From the NCBI GenBank assembly GCA_016201105.1, contig JACQDN010000009.1:27340-91339 (forward strand): a DNA stretch of 64,000 bases, written 5' to 3'. This document shows, one piece after another, positions 50,296 to 59,230 of this stretch. A program made the position numbers and the translations under genes. Below the pieces are notes generated by a model. The model was not told where the DNA came from. It ran no database searches and saw nothing but the letters and a program-made list of their open reading frames with translations. The stretch comes from Pseudomonadota bacterium (GTDB lineage Bacteria > Pseudomonadota > Alphaproteobacteria > Micropepsales > Micropepsaceae). Each line of letters begins with the position of its first letter. The first letter of the stretch is position 1.

Positions 50296-52335
50296 TCAGC
50301 GTTTCGGCAGACCGGTTATGCCCAGCGTCGCGCGCAGGTCGGACGTCTTCATCAGCTTGCCGTCGCGCATGACGAGTTCGACTTGTCTCAGATCGCCGAT
50401 GTTCTTCGACGGATCGCCGTCGATGAGCGCAAGTTCGGCGAGCTTGCCCTTGCTGATCGAGCCCGTCTTGCTCCAAAGGCCGTAGACGTGCGCGGGGTTG
50501 CTGGTGGCGGTCGCGAGCGCTTGCGCAGGAGTGAGACCCGCCTCGACATAGAGCTCCAACTCTCGGATCAGTTCGAAGCCCGTGCCGTCCGTGCCGGCCA
50601 GAACTTCGATGTGCCGCCGGTTCAATTCGGGGATCAACGCCTTCAGCTTGGCGAAACTGGCGCGCATCGACTCGCGCGACAATTCTGCGGTGGGCGCCAT
50701 CGCGCTGGACAAGAAGCCGCGCGAAAACTGCGAGGGCAGAGTGTCGGCATAGGGTGCGTCGGCGGGCGGATAAGTACCGCGCTCGGGAACGTAAAGGTCC
50801 TCGAAGGTGACAAGAGTCGGATCGACGGCGATGTGGCGTTTGGCCAACTCGTCGAGATAGGCCGTCATCGCCTTGGAGTGCAGATCGACGTCCTTGGCGA
50901 ATTTCCCGGTGCCGATAAAGCGGTTCATGCCGTTGGAGGTCTTTACGATGTCGTCAGGCATCGCCTGCATCATCACGAAATTGATGTGCGTGATCTCGTC
51001 GTAACCGGCGCGCACGGCGTCGAGCGGGCGCATGCCATGCGGAATGTGGCCATGGATATGCAGACCGAGTTTATGGGCGAGATCGGCCATCGGCTTGACA
51101 TAAGCCGGATCCAGCGAGCCATAGAGCTTGATGCCGAAATAGCCATTGTCCTTGGCGCGGCGCACCGCGGCGAGCGCCTCGTCCAGGTTGTGGACGACGA
51201 CGGCGACCTGCGCGGTGTAGGGGCCCGGGCCGTCGATCAGCAACGACGGCACGATGCGTTGGCCCAGCAATTGGCCGTCGTCTATGCGCTTCTTGCGCGC
51301 CATCAATTCTTCCGGCTGGTTGCCGGGATCGCGCACACTAGTAATGCCGGAGGCAAGCAGGAGCGGGCCGGTCGAGTCGTCGCCGTAGTGCTGATGATTG
51401 TCCCACAAGCCCGGAATCAGCGTCTTGCCGGCGCCATCGATGATTTGCGCGTTCGCAGGCGCCTTCATCTTTTTCGCTGAGCCGACCGACGTGATAATGC
51501 CCTTGTCGACCACGACCGTCATCGCGTTGAGGAATTTGCGCGCGGCGGAATCGTAGAGTTTGACGTTTTTGAAGACGACGGGGCCGGAGGGTGTCTTGGC
51601 GATCGCCGCCATCTGCGCCGGCGCGAGTTTGGCAAGCGCGGCGTCTTGCGCCTTGCTCATTTCTTCGCCGGCTTTCTCCCAGCCTTCGGGCAAGAAACTA
51701 AGCACGCCGGCGATACCGAAAAACTGGTTGCCGTCCATCCAGATGGGAAACGGCGAAAGGCCGAATCCGGTCAACGCATAGGCGATGACCGCCTTCTTCT
51801 CCTTGCCGTTGGTGATCTCCAGCGTTGTCAGCGGTGCCATGGAACCGCGGCCTGAAGGCAGCAGGTTCACCGAATGATTCGGCGCCTTCATCATGGCGTC
51901 GATGATGAAGGTGAAGGAATCGAAGGTTCCGCCGAAGGTTACATACTCAAGATTGGCCGTGAGCGGGCCGGAGGCATGATCGACCGGGCTCGTGAACGTG
52001 TAGCTGCCGTTCTTCGCCTCATAGGTTTCCGCGGCATCGCCTTGCGGTGTAAACCCGCGCACTACGAGACTTTCCAGCGAGCCGTCGGGCGCAAAGCGGT
52101 TTTGTTCGTCGAACTCGCTGACGAAACCGCGCAGATTGAAATCCATCCGCGACCACTGCGTGCCGTCCGGCGTGGTCCAGAGAGAAACCTGTCCGTGCCG
52201 CGCGTCGCCGCCGCTCGAAGTGATGGTCCAAACTTTTGCATCGGCAGGCGGCTTCGCAAGTTTATCGACAGTCGTTTGCGCGACAGCCGGAATGGCAATG
52301 AGCGTCGCACAGAGAATCAAGAGCTTGCGGATCAT
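50296..52335 (-). CDS. exported amidohydrolase with large N-terminal extension
   Basis: A 679-residue metal-dependent hydrolase. Signal peptide: LLILCATLIAIPAVAQ (residues 5-20). Residues about 25-280 form an extra beta-rich domain of unknown kind. The amidohydrolase part follows: metal site GLWDNHQHYGDD, lysine segment GYFGIKLYGS, HIHGHIPHG, DEITHINF, and catalytic AGTDGTGFELI. It resembles imidazolonepropionase-like or dipeptidase-like secreted hydrolases, but is much longer than the usual 400-450 residues. ATG at 52335 chosen, with AGGGG eight bases upstream. Confidence 0.9.
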   Translation of the reverse strand: MIRKLLILCATLIAIPAVAQTTVDKLAKPPADAKVWTITSSGGDARHGQVSLWTTPDGTQWSRMDFNLRGFVSEFDEQNRFAPDGSLESLVVRGFTPQGDAAETYEAKNGSYTFTSPVDHASGPLTANLEYVTFGGTFDSFTFIIDAMMKAPNHSVNLLPSGRGSMAPLTTLEITNGKEKKAVIAYALTGFGLSPFPIWMDGNQFFGIAGVLSFLPEGWEKAGEEMSKAQDAALAKLAPAQMAAIAKTPSGPVVFKNVKLYDSAARKFLNAMTVVVDKGIITSVGSAKKMKAPANAQIIDGAGKTLIPGLWDNHQHYGDDSTGPLLLASGITSVRDPGNQPEELMARKKRIDDGQLLGQRIVPSLLIDGPGPYTAQVAVVVHNLDEALAAVRRAKDNGYFGIKLYGSLDPAYVKPMADLAHKLGLHIHGHIPHGMRPLDAVRAGYDEITHINFVMMQAMPDDIVKTSNGMNRFIGTGKFAKDVDLHSKAMTAYLDELAKRHIAVDPTLVTFEDLYVPERGTYPPADAPYADTLPSQFSRGFLSSAMAPTAELSRESMRASFAKLKALIPELNRRHIEVLAGTDGTGFELIRELELYVEAGLTPAQALATATSNPAHVYGLWSKTGSISKGKLAELALIDGDPSKNIGDLRQVELVMRDGKLMKTSDLRATLGITGLPKR

Positions 52336-52794
52336 GGATTTCCCCTGGGTCACGTCGTAGAGGGCGGAAAGGTAGGATATTGCCCGCACTATTGCGTATT
52401 GCAGCGGGCGGGCCAATTTTCCCCATTCACGTTGGCGTGTCCAAGCGCGCGAACCGTTTCAGAAGTCTGCGAAAAACCGCCACATGGTTCGTGCTTTCAA
52501 ACATTGCAAACGATGCGTACCAGCCCGGCAGATTGTTCGCCGAGATCGGACTCAGGCGGCACCGGTTGTCATCGTTGCAATCTTAGGGACAGGGTCCACC
52601 CACAACCTTGGACCACATGGCCTTCCCGTCGCGGAGCCGGCCTACGGAGGCTTGCTGCGGATATCGGGTAGCGGCATTAAGCAAATGATTCGGCTGCAGA
52701 CTTGGACAAATGCGCTCTTCGAAGCGTGCCCCAAGATCTGTCCTTGACGACAATCGGGATTGTCTGGCTTCGTGGATGCCTCGGATTGGCGGTG
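52336..52794. other. gene-free spacer
   Basis: 459 bases between the divergent amidohydrolase gene and mlaA. Short frames exist but none has a ribosome site with sensible coding content. It should contain two promoters. I see no tRNA or strong terminator hairpin. Confidence 0.6.
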
Positions 52795-53514
52795 ATGGGA
52801 TCGATTCGGTTATTCGCTCTGCTTTGCCTGGGCCTCGTCGCGAGCGGCTGTGCGTCGACGGGCGGTGTTGATTCGCAGAACGATCCCTACGAGACGTCCA
52901 ATCGGCAGGTGTTTGAATTCAATCAGAAGCTCGACGAGCATGTGGCCCGGCCTGTTGCCGTATTCTACAGCCGCGCGGTGCCGCGTCCGCTGCGAAGCGG
53001 TATCCACAACGTCCTCGCCAATCTCGCTTTGCCGCTCACCTTCGTGAACGACGTGTTGCAGGGAGAGGCCAAGCGCGCGGCGCAGACCTTCGGCCGCTTC
53101 ACGTTGAATTCGACGGTTGGAATAGGCGGGCTATTTGATCCTGCAACACGTGCCGGCATACCGGTGCACACGGAGGATTTCGGCCAGACGCTGGCTGTCT
53201 ATGGCGCGGATGAGGGCCCCTATTTGATGCTGCCCCTCATCGGCCCCGACAATCCTCGCGACCTGGTTGGCCAAGTCGCCGATATTTTCCTCGACCCGTT
53301 CACCTATGTGAGCTACCGCAGCGACGTCTATTGGAACGGTGGAAGGGCGGCGCTGGATGTCGTCGATAGCCGCGCCAGCAATATAAAAACGATAGACGCG
53401 ATGGAAAGCACATCGATCGACTACTACGCCACGGTGAGAAGCCTTTATCGCCAGAACCGCAACCAGGAAATCCGCAACGGCAAACCCGATCTGGACAATC
53501 TTCCGGATTTCTAG
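52795..53514 (+). CDS. mlaA: MlaA/VacJ family outer-membrane lipoprotein
   Basis: A 239-residue lipoprotein with signal ending LVASGC (Cys19). The MlaA pattern is clear: NDPYETSNRQVFEFNQKLD, LPLTFVNDVLQGEAKRAAQTFGRFTLNSTVG, EDFGQTLAVYGADEGPYLMLPLIGP. MlaA extracts phospholipid from the outer leaflet of the outer membrane and passes it to MlaC. Here it is 20 bases upstream of hpnN and next to hpnM, a MlaC relative, suggesting a joined hopanoid/phospholipid trafficking unit. Confidence 0.96.
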   Translation: MGSIRLFALLCLGLVASGCASTGGVDSQNDPYETSNRQVFEFNQKLDEHVARPVAVFYSRAVPRPLRSGIHNVLANLALPLTFVNDVLQGEAKRAAQTFGRFTLNSTVGIGGLFDPATRAGIPVHTEDFGQTLAVYGADEGPYLMLPLIGPDNPRDLVGQVADIFLDPFTYVSYRSDVYWNGGRAALDVVDSRASNIKTIDAMESTSIDYYATVRSLYRQNRNQEIRNGKPDLDNLPDF

Positions 53515-53534
53515 CGCCCACCGCAGATGAACAG

Positions 53535-56126
53535 ATGCTCCAGAGTGCAATTGAAACCGTGGTGCGTTGGTGTAGTCGTCACGCGGGCGCGGTCGCACTC
53601 TCTTTCCTCGTTGCCGCCGTAGCCGCAATCCTGTTCGACATCAGCGCCTTCAAGATGAACAGCAATACGTCCGACATCGTCTCGCGCACCGCGCCTTGGC
53701 GCCAACGCGAGAAGGCTTTCGATGCCGCGTTTCCCCAGTTCAGCGATCTCATCGTGGTCGTCATCGATGGCGCGACGCCCGAGCGGGCGGAACAAGCCGC
53801 GCAAACGCTTTCGACGGCTCTCCAAGGCCGCAAAGACCACTTCCTCTCGGTGCGTCGTCCGGGCGGCACTTTCTTCGCCCAGAACGGCATTCTTTTTCTT
53901 TCGACGAAAGAGGTCGAAGACCGCACGAGCGAACTCATTCGCGCGCAACCGTTTCTGGGCGCGCTGGCCGGTGATCCTTCCTTGCGCGGCATCATGACAA
54001 GTCTCTCCACGGCGGCACTCGCCAGTCAGCACGGCGCACAAAATCTTGTCGACTTGAAAGGGCCGCTGAGGACGGTGGCCGTCACTCTGAACGGGGTTCT
54101 ATCCGGCAAGCCGAGTTTCTTGTCTTGGCGCGCACTCGTAACGAAGACAAAAGCCGACAAGCGGGAATTGCGGCAATTCATCGAAGTCAAACCGCGGCGC
54201 GACTTCGGCTCGCTTCTCTCGGCGGCTGCGGCGATGCGGGAAATCCGAGATGTCGCGCGCAGCCACGGCCTCGTTCCGGAACATGGCGTGCGGGTGCGCC
54301 TCACCGGTGATGTTCCGATGCAGGACGAGGAATTTTCGACTCTCGCCGAGCGCGCGGTTCTTCTTTCCACGCTGATGATGGCTGGCATCTTGTTGATGCT
54401 CCGCCTGGCGGTCCGCTCGCCAAAACTGATACTCGCCATTCTCGTCACGCTCATTGCTGGGCTGGCCCTCACAGCCGCCTTCGGGCTGCTCGCGCTTGGC
54501 GCTTTCAACGTTATCTCTGTCGCGTTCATCCCTCTGTTTGTGGGGCTTGGAGTCGATTTCGGAATTCAGTTTGCAGTCCGCTATCGCGCCGAGCGTCATG
54601 CGCGCGATGATCTCAAGGAGGCGCTCGCGGCAGCGGGGGCGGGTATCGGCGGGGTTTTGACACTGGCCGCCGCGGCCATCGCCGCCGGATTCTTCTCCCT
54701 TCTTCCCGCGGGATACGCCGGCGTTGCCGAGCTTGGCCTGATCGCGGGCGTGGGAATGATCGTGACCTTTGTTCTCAGCCTCACGCTGCTGCCAGCCTTG
54801 ATTGTGTTGCTCGGGCCCGGCGGAGAGCCGGAGAAAATCGGCTTTTCCGGCCTAGCCACTGTGGATCGCGCGATCGCCTCGCATTGGCGGTTTATCGTCG
54901 GGACCGCTGCCGCCCTGACGGTTCTCGGCCTTGCGGCAATTCCCGCGCTGCAATTCGACTTTAATCCGTTGGACCTGCGCAGTCCCAAGGTCGAATCGGT
55001 CGCGACGGCTCTTGATCTGATGAAAGATACCGAGACCTCGCCAAACACCGTCGATGTTCTAGCGGCGGACTTGCAGGCCGCCGATCGCCTCGCCGCACGC
55101 TTGAAGACGTTGCCCGAAGTTTCCCAGGTGCTCACCGTCGACAGTTTCATTCCCGATGGTCAACCCGAGAAGCTTGCCGCGATCGCGGATGCATCGATGC
55201 TGCTCGATCCCACGATCAACCCCTTTGTAGTGAAGCCTCCGCCCAGCGACACGGAGATGGTCGCAAGCCTGAAATCGACCGCGCGTGACTTACGATCGGT
55301 CGTTTCTACACCCGCCGCGTCGTCCTTCGCGCGGGACGCATCACAGTTGGCCGCGATTCTGGACCGTCTCAGCTCTGGGCCTGCATCGCTGCGCGCGCGC
55401 GCAAGCGACGCGCTCGTTCCCAGCCTGCAGACCATGCTTCAGCAGGTGCGGACCCTGCTGCAGGCGCAGCCGGTCACGCGAACCTCGCTCCCCCAAGAGA
55501 TGGTCGAGGATTGGGTCTCGGCGAAAGGTCTCTATCGCGTTCAGGTGACGCCGCGGGGCAATTCCAACGACAATGCCGTTCTCAGACGCTTTACCCGGGC
55601 CGTTGCCACAATCGCTCCCGAGATCACCGGTTCCGCCGTGATCATTCAAGAGACCGGCAAGACCATCGTGCGGGCTTTCATCGTGGCAGGTATCTTGTCG
55701 TTTGTGGCGATTTTCGTCTTGCTGTTGTTCTGGCTGCGCAACACGACGGATGTCCTACTGGCGTTGGTACCGCTTTTGCTTGCAGGGCTTCTCACTCTGG
55801 CGATCAGCGTCATGTTTGGGCTCCAGCTCAACTTTGCCAACATTATCGCCTTGCCGCTTTTGTTCGGCATCGGGGTTGCATTCGATATCTACTTCGTAAT
55901 GGCTCGGCGTTCGGGCGCGCGTAACCTGTTGCAGTCGCCGCTGACACGTGCGGTGATATTGAGCGCGGGAACGACGGCGTGCGGTTTTGGCATGCTTTCG
56001 CTTTCCAGCCATCCGGGAACGGCGAGCATGGGTCTGCTCTTGATCGTGTCGCTGGGATGGATCCTAGCGGTGGTCTTGCTGCTGTTGCCCGCGCTCTTCG
56101 AGATGCTTGCAAGGCGCCAAAGTTAG
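53535..56126 (+). CDS. hpnN: hopanoid transporter HpnN (RND/MMPL family)
   Basis: An 863-residue RND-type protein. One N-terminal helix, a large periplasmic domain (SDIVSRTAPWRQREKAFDAAFPQF), then helices with FIPLFVGLGVDFGIQF; a second copy of this arrangement has NFANIIALPLLFGIGVAFDIYF. These half-size repeats and RND GxxxD motifs match HpnN, which moves hopanoids from the inner to the outer membrane. Upstream lies mlaA; downstream hpnM is convergent with four bases of overlap. The length is normal. Confidence 0.95.
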   Translation: MLQSAIETVVRWCSRHAGAVALSFLVAAVAAILFDISAFKMNSNTSDIVSRTAPWRQREKAFDAAFPQFSDLIVVVIDGATPERAEQAAQTLSTALQGRKDHFLSVRRPGGTFFAQNGILFLSTKEVEDRTSELIRAQPFLGALAGDPSLRGIMTSLSTAALASQHGAQNLVDLKGPLRTVAVTLNGVLSGKPSFLSWRALVTKTKADKRELRQFIEVKPRRDFGSLLSAAAAMREIRDVARSHGLVPEHGVRVRLTGDVPMQDEEFSTLAERAVLLSTLMMAGILLMLRLAVRSPKLILAILVTLIAGLALTAAFGLLALGAFNVISVAFIPLFVGLGVDFGIQFAVRYRAERHARDDLKEALAAAGAGIGGVLTLAAAAIAAGFFSLLPAGYAGVAELGLIAGVGMIVTFVLSLTLLPALIVLLGPGGEPEKIGFSGLATVDRAIASHWRFIVGTAAALTVLGLAAIPALQFDFNPLDLRSPKVESVATALDLMKDTETSPNTVDVLAADLQAADRLAARLKTLPEVSQVLTVDSFIPDGQPEKLAAIADASMLLDPTINPFVVKPPPSDTEMVASLKSTARDLRSVVSTPAASSFARDASQLAAILDRLSSGPASLRARASDALVPSLQTMLQQVRTLLQAQPVTRTSLPQEMVEDWVSAKGLYRVQVTPRGNSNDNAVLRRFTRAVATIAPEITGSAVIIQETGKTIVRAFIVAGILSFVAIFVLLLFWLRNTTDVLLALVPLLLAGLLTLAISVMFGLQLNFANIIALPLLFGIGVAFDIYFVMARRSGARNLLQSPLTRAVILSAGTTACGFGMLSLSSHPGTASMGLLLIVSLGWILAVVLLLLPALFEMLARRQS

Positions 56127-56767
56127 GGCGCAGCTGAAGCTTTCTTTGTGCCTTTCATCAGCGAATCCGCCAGCTCGTTGAGTTTCTTCGAAAGCGCGCT
56201 CGCTCCGCCGCTGGCGACGGTGGAAGCATATTCGGAGCGCCGCATCGCCAGTTCGCTGGCAAACCCCGCCAGATACACATCGATGATTTTCCAGGTCGGT
56301 CCGGATTGCCGCATGCGATAGATAAGCGCGACGGAATCGCTTCCGGGAGAATTCAGTTTGGTCTGCACCAGTTTGTCGCTACCGCGCACCAGCACATTGG
56401 GATCGACCGTAAAGCTCTGGCCGCTGAACTTGTCGAAGTTGGCCGCGTAGTTGGCAATCGTCATGCGGCGGAACGCGGTCGTTAGTGCTGTGTGATCGGC
56501 ATCGCTCATTGCCGCCCAAGCCAGCCCAACGGTGAATTGCGTCATGGCGCGCAGATCGAACGCTGCATCGATCGGCGTTTGCAATTGGTTGTATCGCCCG
56601 GCGACGCCGAGCTCGGGTCCGCGCTTCATGGCGCTCAAGAGAGCGCCATAGAAGGATTCGATCTGGCGCGCGGCTGGATCGACCGCAGCGGGTGCTTCGG
56701 CGGCGGCCGGCAGTGAACCCGACAGCGCCACAATGATGGAAAGGAACGCAACCTTGAAGAACGTCAT
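56123..56767 (-). CDS. hpnM: HpnM / MlaC-like lipid carrier
   Basis: A 214-residue periplasmic protein with signal peptide (SIIVALSGSLPAAAEA). The Ttg2D/MlaC pattern is seen in IESFYGALLSAMKRG, FDLRAMTQFTVGLAWAAMSDADHTAL, VDPNVLVRGSDKLVQTKL and WKIIDVYLAGFASELAMRRSEYASTV. In this context it is HpnM, a hopanoid-associated MlaC relative. Unlike many hpn clusters, it is convergent with hpnN. Its ATG overlaps the stop of an upstream small open frame. Confidence 0.94.
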   Translation of the reverse strand: MTFFKVAFLSIIVALSGSLPAAAEAPAAVDPAARQIESFYGALLSAMKRGPELGVAGRYNQLQTPIDAAFDLRAMTQFTVGLAWAAMSDADHTALTTAFRRMTIANYAANFDKFSGQSFTVDPNVLVRGSDKLVQTKLNSPGSDSVALIYRMRQSGPTWKIIDVYLAGFASELAMRRSEYASTVASGGASALSKKLNELADSLMKGTKKASAAP

Positions 56768-56997
56768 GGAGCCTGTCTTGCGATTGCCGATTTCTTGGGC
56801 GTTTCGAAGTTATCATTGGCGTCGCTCGGCAAGAAGCTCTGCGGCAATTCGCCGTTAACGATCCTGAGTTCGACGCTCGCCGCCTTCAAGCGCCCCTTCT
56901 CGAAGTTATGGCGCGCAAGGCGAGCCTGCCGATGCCAAGCGTCAAGACGCCGCGCGATCTCTTTAAGTACAACCCTTTGCAATTTCTGCCGCAACAT
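56764..56997 (-). CDS. small basic protein coupled to hpnM (hypothetical)
   Basis: A 77-residue open frame, MLRQKLQRVVLKEIARRLDA at its start and PSDANDNFETPKKSAIARQA near its end. AAAGGAAG lies about four bases before the ATG, and its stop overlaps the hpnM start (ATGA). The N-terminal half is a basic amphipathic helix, and a DANDN motif is common near the end of small alphaproteobacterial proteins. No family recognised. Coupling favours a real gene, but the coding signal is short. Confidence 0.55.
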   Translation of the reverse strand: MLRQKLQRVVLKEIARRLDAWHRQARLARHNFEKGRLKAASVELRIVNGELPQSFLPSDANDNFETPKKSAIARQAP

Positions 56998-57358
56998 CCG
57001 GCTTCCTTTGGGCGAGGACGTTTCGGATGTTAGCGTCCGTGTGCCGGGCGGCGGGCGCTTCTGCGATGAGTTTATCGATGAACTCGACATAATCGTGGTT
57101 GAAATATGGCCGGAACGTCCTCCAGGCCATGCGCGTACCTGGCCGCGCCAGGCCGCTTCTCGTGGATGTTACAAATCCTTTGAAAACGTCGTCCCGCCAA
57201 CAAGCCATGCCGATGCCGATAAAGCGTATCTTCAGCGTTCTGAAACAGGGCTTGCGACATGGCGTTGAACTGAAATCATTGCGTGACCGTAAGATCGTCC
57301 GCTCCCGATTCACATTTGTGGAACGCCTCAGCAAGTTCAGGTGTGGGTCTGCTTGGCT
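56998..57358. other. spacer with weak coding signal
   Basis: 361 bases before the HWE kinase 3' end. A minus-strand frame (57334 to 56963) includes HDYVEFIDKLIAEAPAARHT, which looks protein-like, but it lacks a ribosome site and overlaps the small hpnM-linked frame. I see no tRNA or clear terminator. Confidence 0.4.
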
Positions 57359-59218
57359 CTAAGCCCGCAATGGCACAACGGCGGCGGAGGTGATTCCCGC
57401 AAGCGCCGCGCGCAGACGCTCCACATTCACAGGCTTTCGCAGGACGGGGACGCTCGCAAAACGAGTATCGATGTTCTCCCGTCCGTAGCCGGTCATGAAG
57501 ATGAAGGGAATACCCCTGCCGGTGAGAAATTCGGCGACTTCATAGACCGGTTCGCTGCCGAGATTGACGTCGAGAATGGCAGCGGAGAATGTGTTCGCTT
57601 TGGCGACCTTCATCGCGTCGGCGACGCGACCGCAAGGGCCTACGACGTCCACACCGATCTCGGTCAGAGCGTCCTGCATCATCATCGCGATGAGCGCTTC
57701 ATCTTCCACGAGCAACACGCGCTGGCTCCCGCGCGGAGCGGGCTCGCTCGGTTCGAGCCGATAGGGAGGGCTTGAAGCTTCGTTTTCGCTGTCCTCATTC
57801 GTTGCCATTGTCAGCGTGCAGTGCAGACCTTCTTTCCTCCAATCCAGCGATACTGTTCCACGCAGCTGGGTTTCGACTGAAGCTCGGATCACATGCATGC
57901 CAAAGCCGGTTCTGCTTGGTGCGGTTACCGGCGGGCCACCACGCTCCAGCCAATCCAGGGCAACGGACTCCCCATATCGCTCCCACGTCACGTCGAGTGT
58001 TCCGATGTCGGACGAGAGCGCCCCATATTTCGCCGAGTTTGTCGCAAGCTCGTGCAAGACCAGTGCAAACGATTGTGCCGCGGCAGGTTCCAGTTTGATG
58101 CTGGTGCCGTTGAGCGTCACGCGATTTGGCCGCTCCGCGCCATAGGGTGCGAGTTCGTCCTCGACGAGACTGTGTAAGCTCGCGCCCTGCCAACGCGATT
58201 CCGAGAGCAAGGTGTGGGCATGCGACAGCGTGGCGATGCGGCCTTCGATCGCTTTGACATAGGCGTCCGTCGTCGGTGCTCTCGTCAATCTCACGATGGA
58301 TTGGACCACCGAAAGAGCATTTTTGGCGCGATGGTCGACTTCGCGCGCGAGCAAGGCGTGGCGCTCTTCGGCGCGCTTGCGCTCGGTGATGTCCGCCGTT
58401 ACGCCGCTCATGCGCAGGAGCTTTCCCGCGCCATCGAAACTCGCGGCAGCAGTCACCACGCACCAGCGGGCTTCGCCGTCGGGCCGGATAAAGCGCGCCT
58501 CCAGTTGAAAGGATTGCCGGCCGGCAGCGCTTTCCCGCAACAAGGCTTCGAGCTTCCCCCAATCATCCGGATGCACCAAAGGTCTCACGGTGGTAGCAGA
58601 TATCTGAAATGTCATGGGATCGACACCGACGATGCGGCAATGTTCGTCGTCCCAGTGGAATTGTCCTTTTTCCAGATCCCAGTCCCACGCGCCCATTTGT
58701 CCCGCTGCGAGCGCCATGCTGCGGCGGCGCTCGCTTTCGACGAGGCGGCTGTTGGAGCCTTCCAATTCGGCGGTGCGTTCGGCAACCCGCTGTTCAAGTT
58801 CGCGATTTAAATCCTCAAGCTGGCGTGTCTTGCGATAGAGCTCGGCGAAGACGTTCACTTTTGCCCGAAGGATTTCGGGGACCACCGGCACCGGCATGTA
58901 GTCGACGGCGCCCATTTGATATCCGCGCAGGCGGTCGTCGTCGGCCAGATGAATTGCGGAAATGAAGATGATCGCCATTTTCTGAAAGCGTGGATGCTCG
59001 CGGACCATGGCGGCCAGCTGAAACCCGTCGAGTTCGGGCATGCAGACATCGACGAGCAGAACGGCAATCTCGTTCTTGAGAAGGCATTCCAGCGCTTCGC
59101 GCGCGGACGATGCCTTGATGAGGTTTTCTCCCAGTTCCGCCAGCATCACTTCATAGCTGATCAGCTTGGCCGGCTGATCGTCGACCAGCAGAATGTTGAC
59201 TTTATCCGCTCGCCCCAT
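57359..59218 (-). CDS. response regulator / PAS / HWE histidine kinase hybrid
   Basis: A 619-residue cytoplasmic sensor. Domains in order: receiver (residues about 6-122, Asp in LLVDVCMPELDGF), coiled coil, PAS/PAC (about 185-285), HWE kinase (EVDHRAKNALSVVQSIVRLT with the phospho-acceptor His, then DWLERGGPP and GFGMHVIRASVETQL), and a C-terminal receiver (VLLVEDEALIAMMMQDALT, Asp in AAILDVNLG). No membrane segment. The ATG at 59218 has GGAG six bases upstream; one at 59224 is too close. It starts 12 bases after the stop of the large hybrid kinase, so both are one operon. Confidence 0.94.
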   Translation of the reverse strand: MGRADKVNILLVDDQPAKLISYEVMLAELGENLIKASSAREALECLLKNEIAVLLVDVCMPELDGFQLAAMVREHPRFQKMAIIFISAIHLADDDRLRGYQMGAVDYMPVPVVPEILRAKVNVFAELYRKTRQLEDLNRELEQRVAERTAELEGSNSRLVESERRRSMALAAGQMGAWDWDLEKGQFHWDDEHCRIVGVDPMTFQISATTVRPLVHPDDWGKLEALLRESAAGRQSFQLEARFIRPDGEARWCVVTAAASFDGAGKLLRMSGVTADITERKRAEERHALLAREVDHRAKNALSVVQSIVRLTRAPTTDAYVKAIEGRIATLSHAHTLLSESRWQGASLHSLVEDELAPYGAERPNRVTLNGTSIKLEPAAAQSFALVLHELATNSAKYGALSSDIGTLDVTWERYGESVALDWLERGGPPVTAPSRTGFGMHVIRASVETQLRGTVSLDWRKEGLHCTLTMATNEDSENEASSPPYRLEPSEPAPRGSQRVLLVEDEALIAMMMQDALTEIGVDVVGPCGRVADAMKVAKANTFSAAILDVNLGSEPVYEVAEFLTGRGIPFIFMTGYGRENIDTRFASVPVLRKPVNVERLRAALAGITSAAVVPLRA

Positions 59219-59230
59219 GGTCATCTCCGT

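Noticed and set aside
52380..52747. Small plus-strand frames before mlaA
   Set aside because: No ribosome site and no protein-like pattern; likely leader and promoter DNA.
56963..57334. 123-residue minus-strand frame after the HWE kinase
   Set aside because: One stretch looks protein-like, but no start signal is seen and it overlaps the better-supported hpnM-linked frame; kept only as a note.
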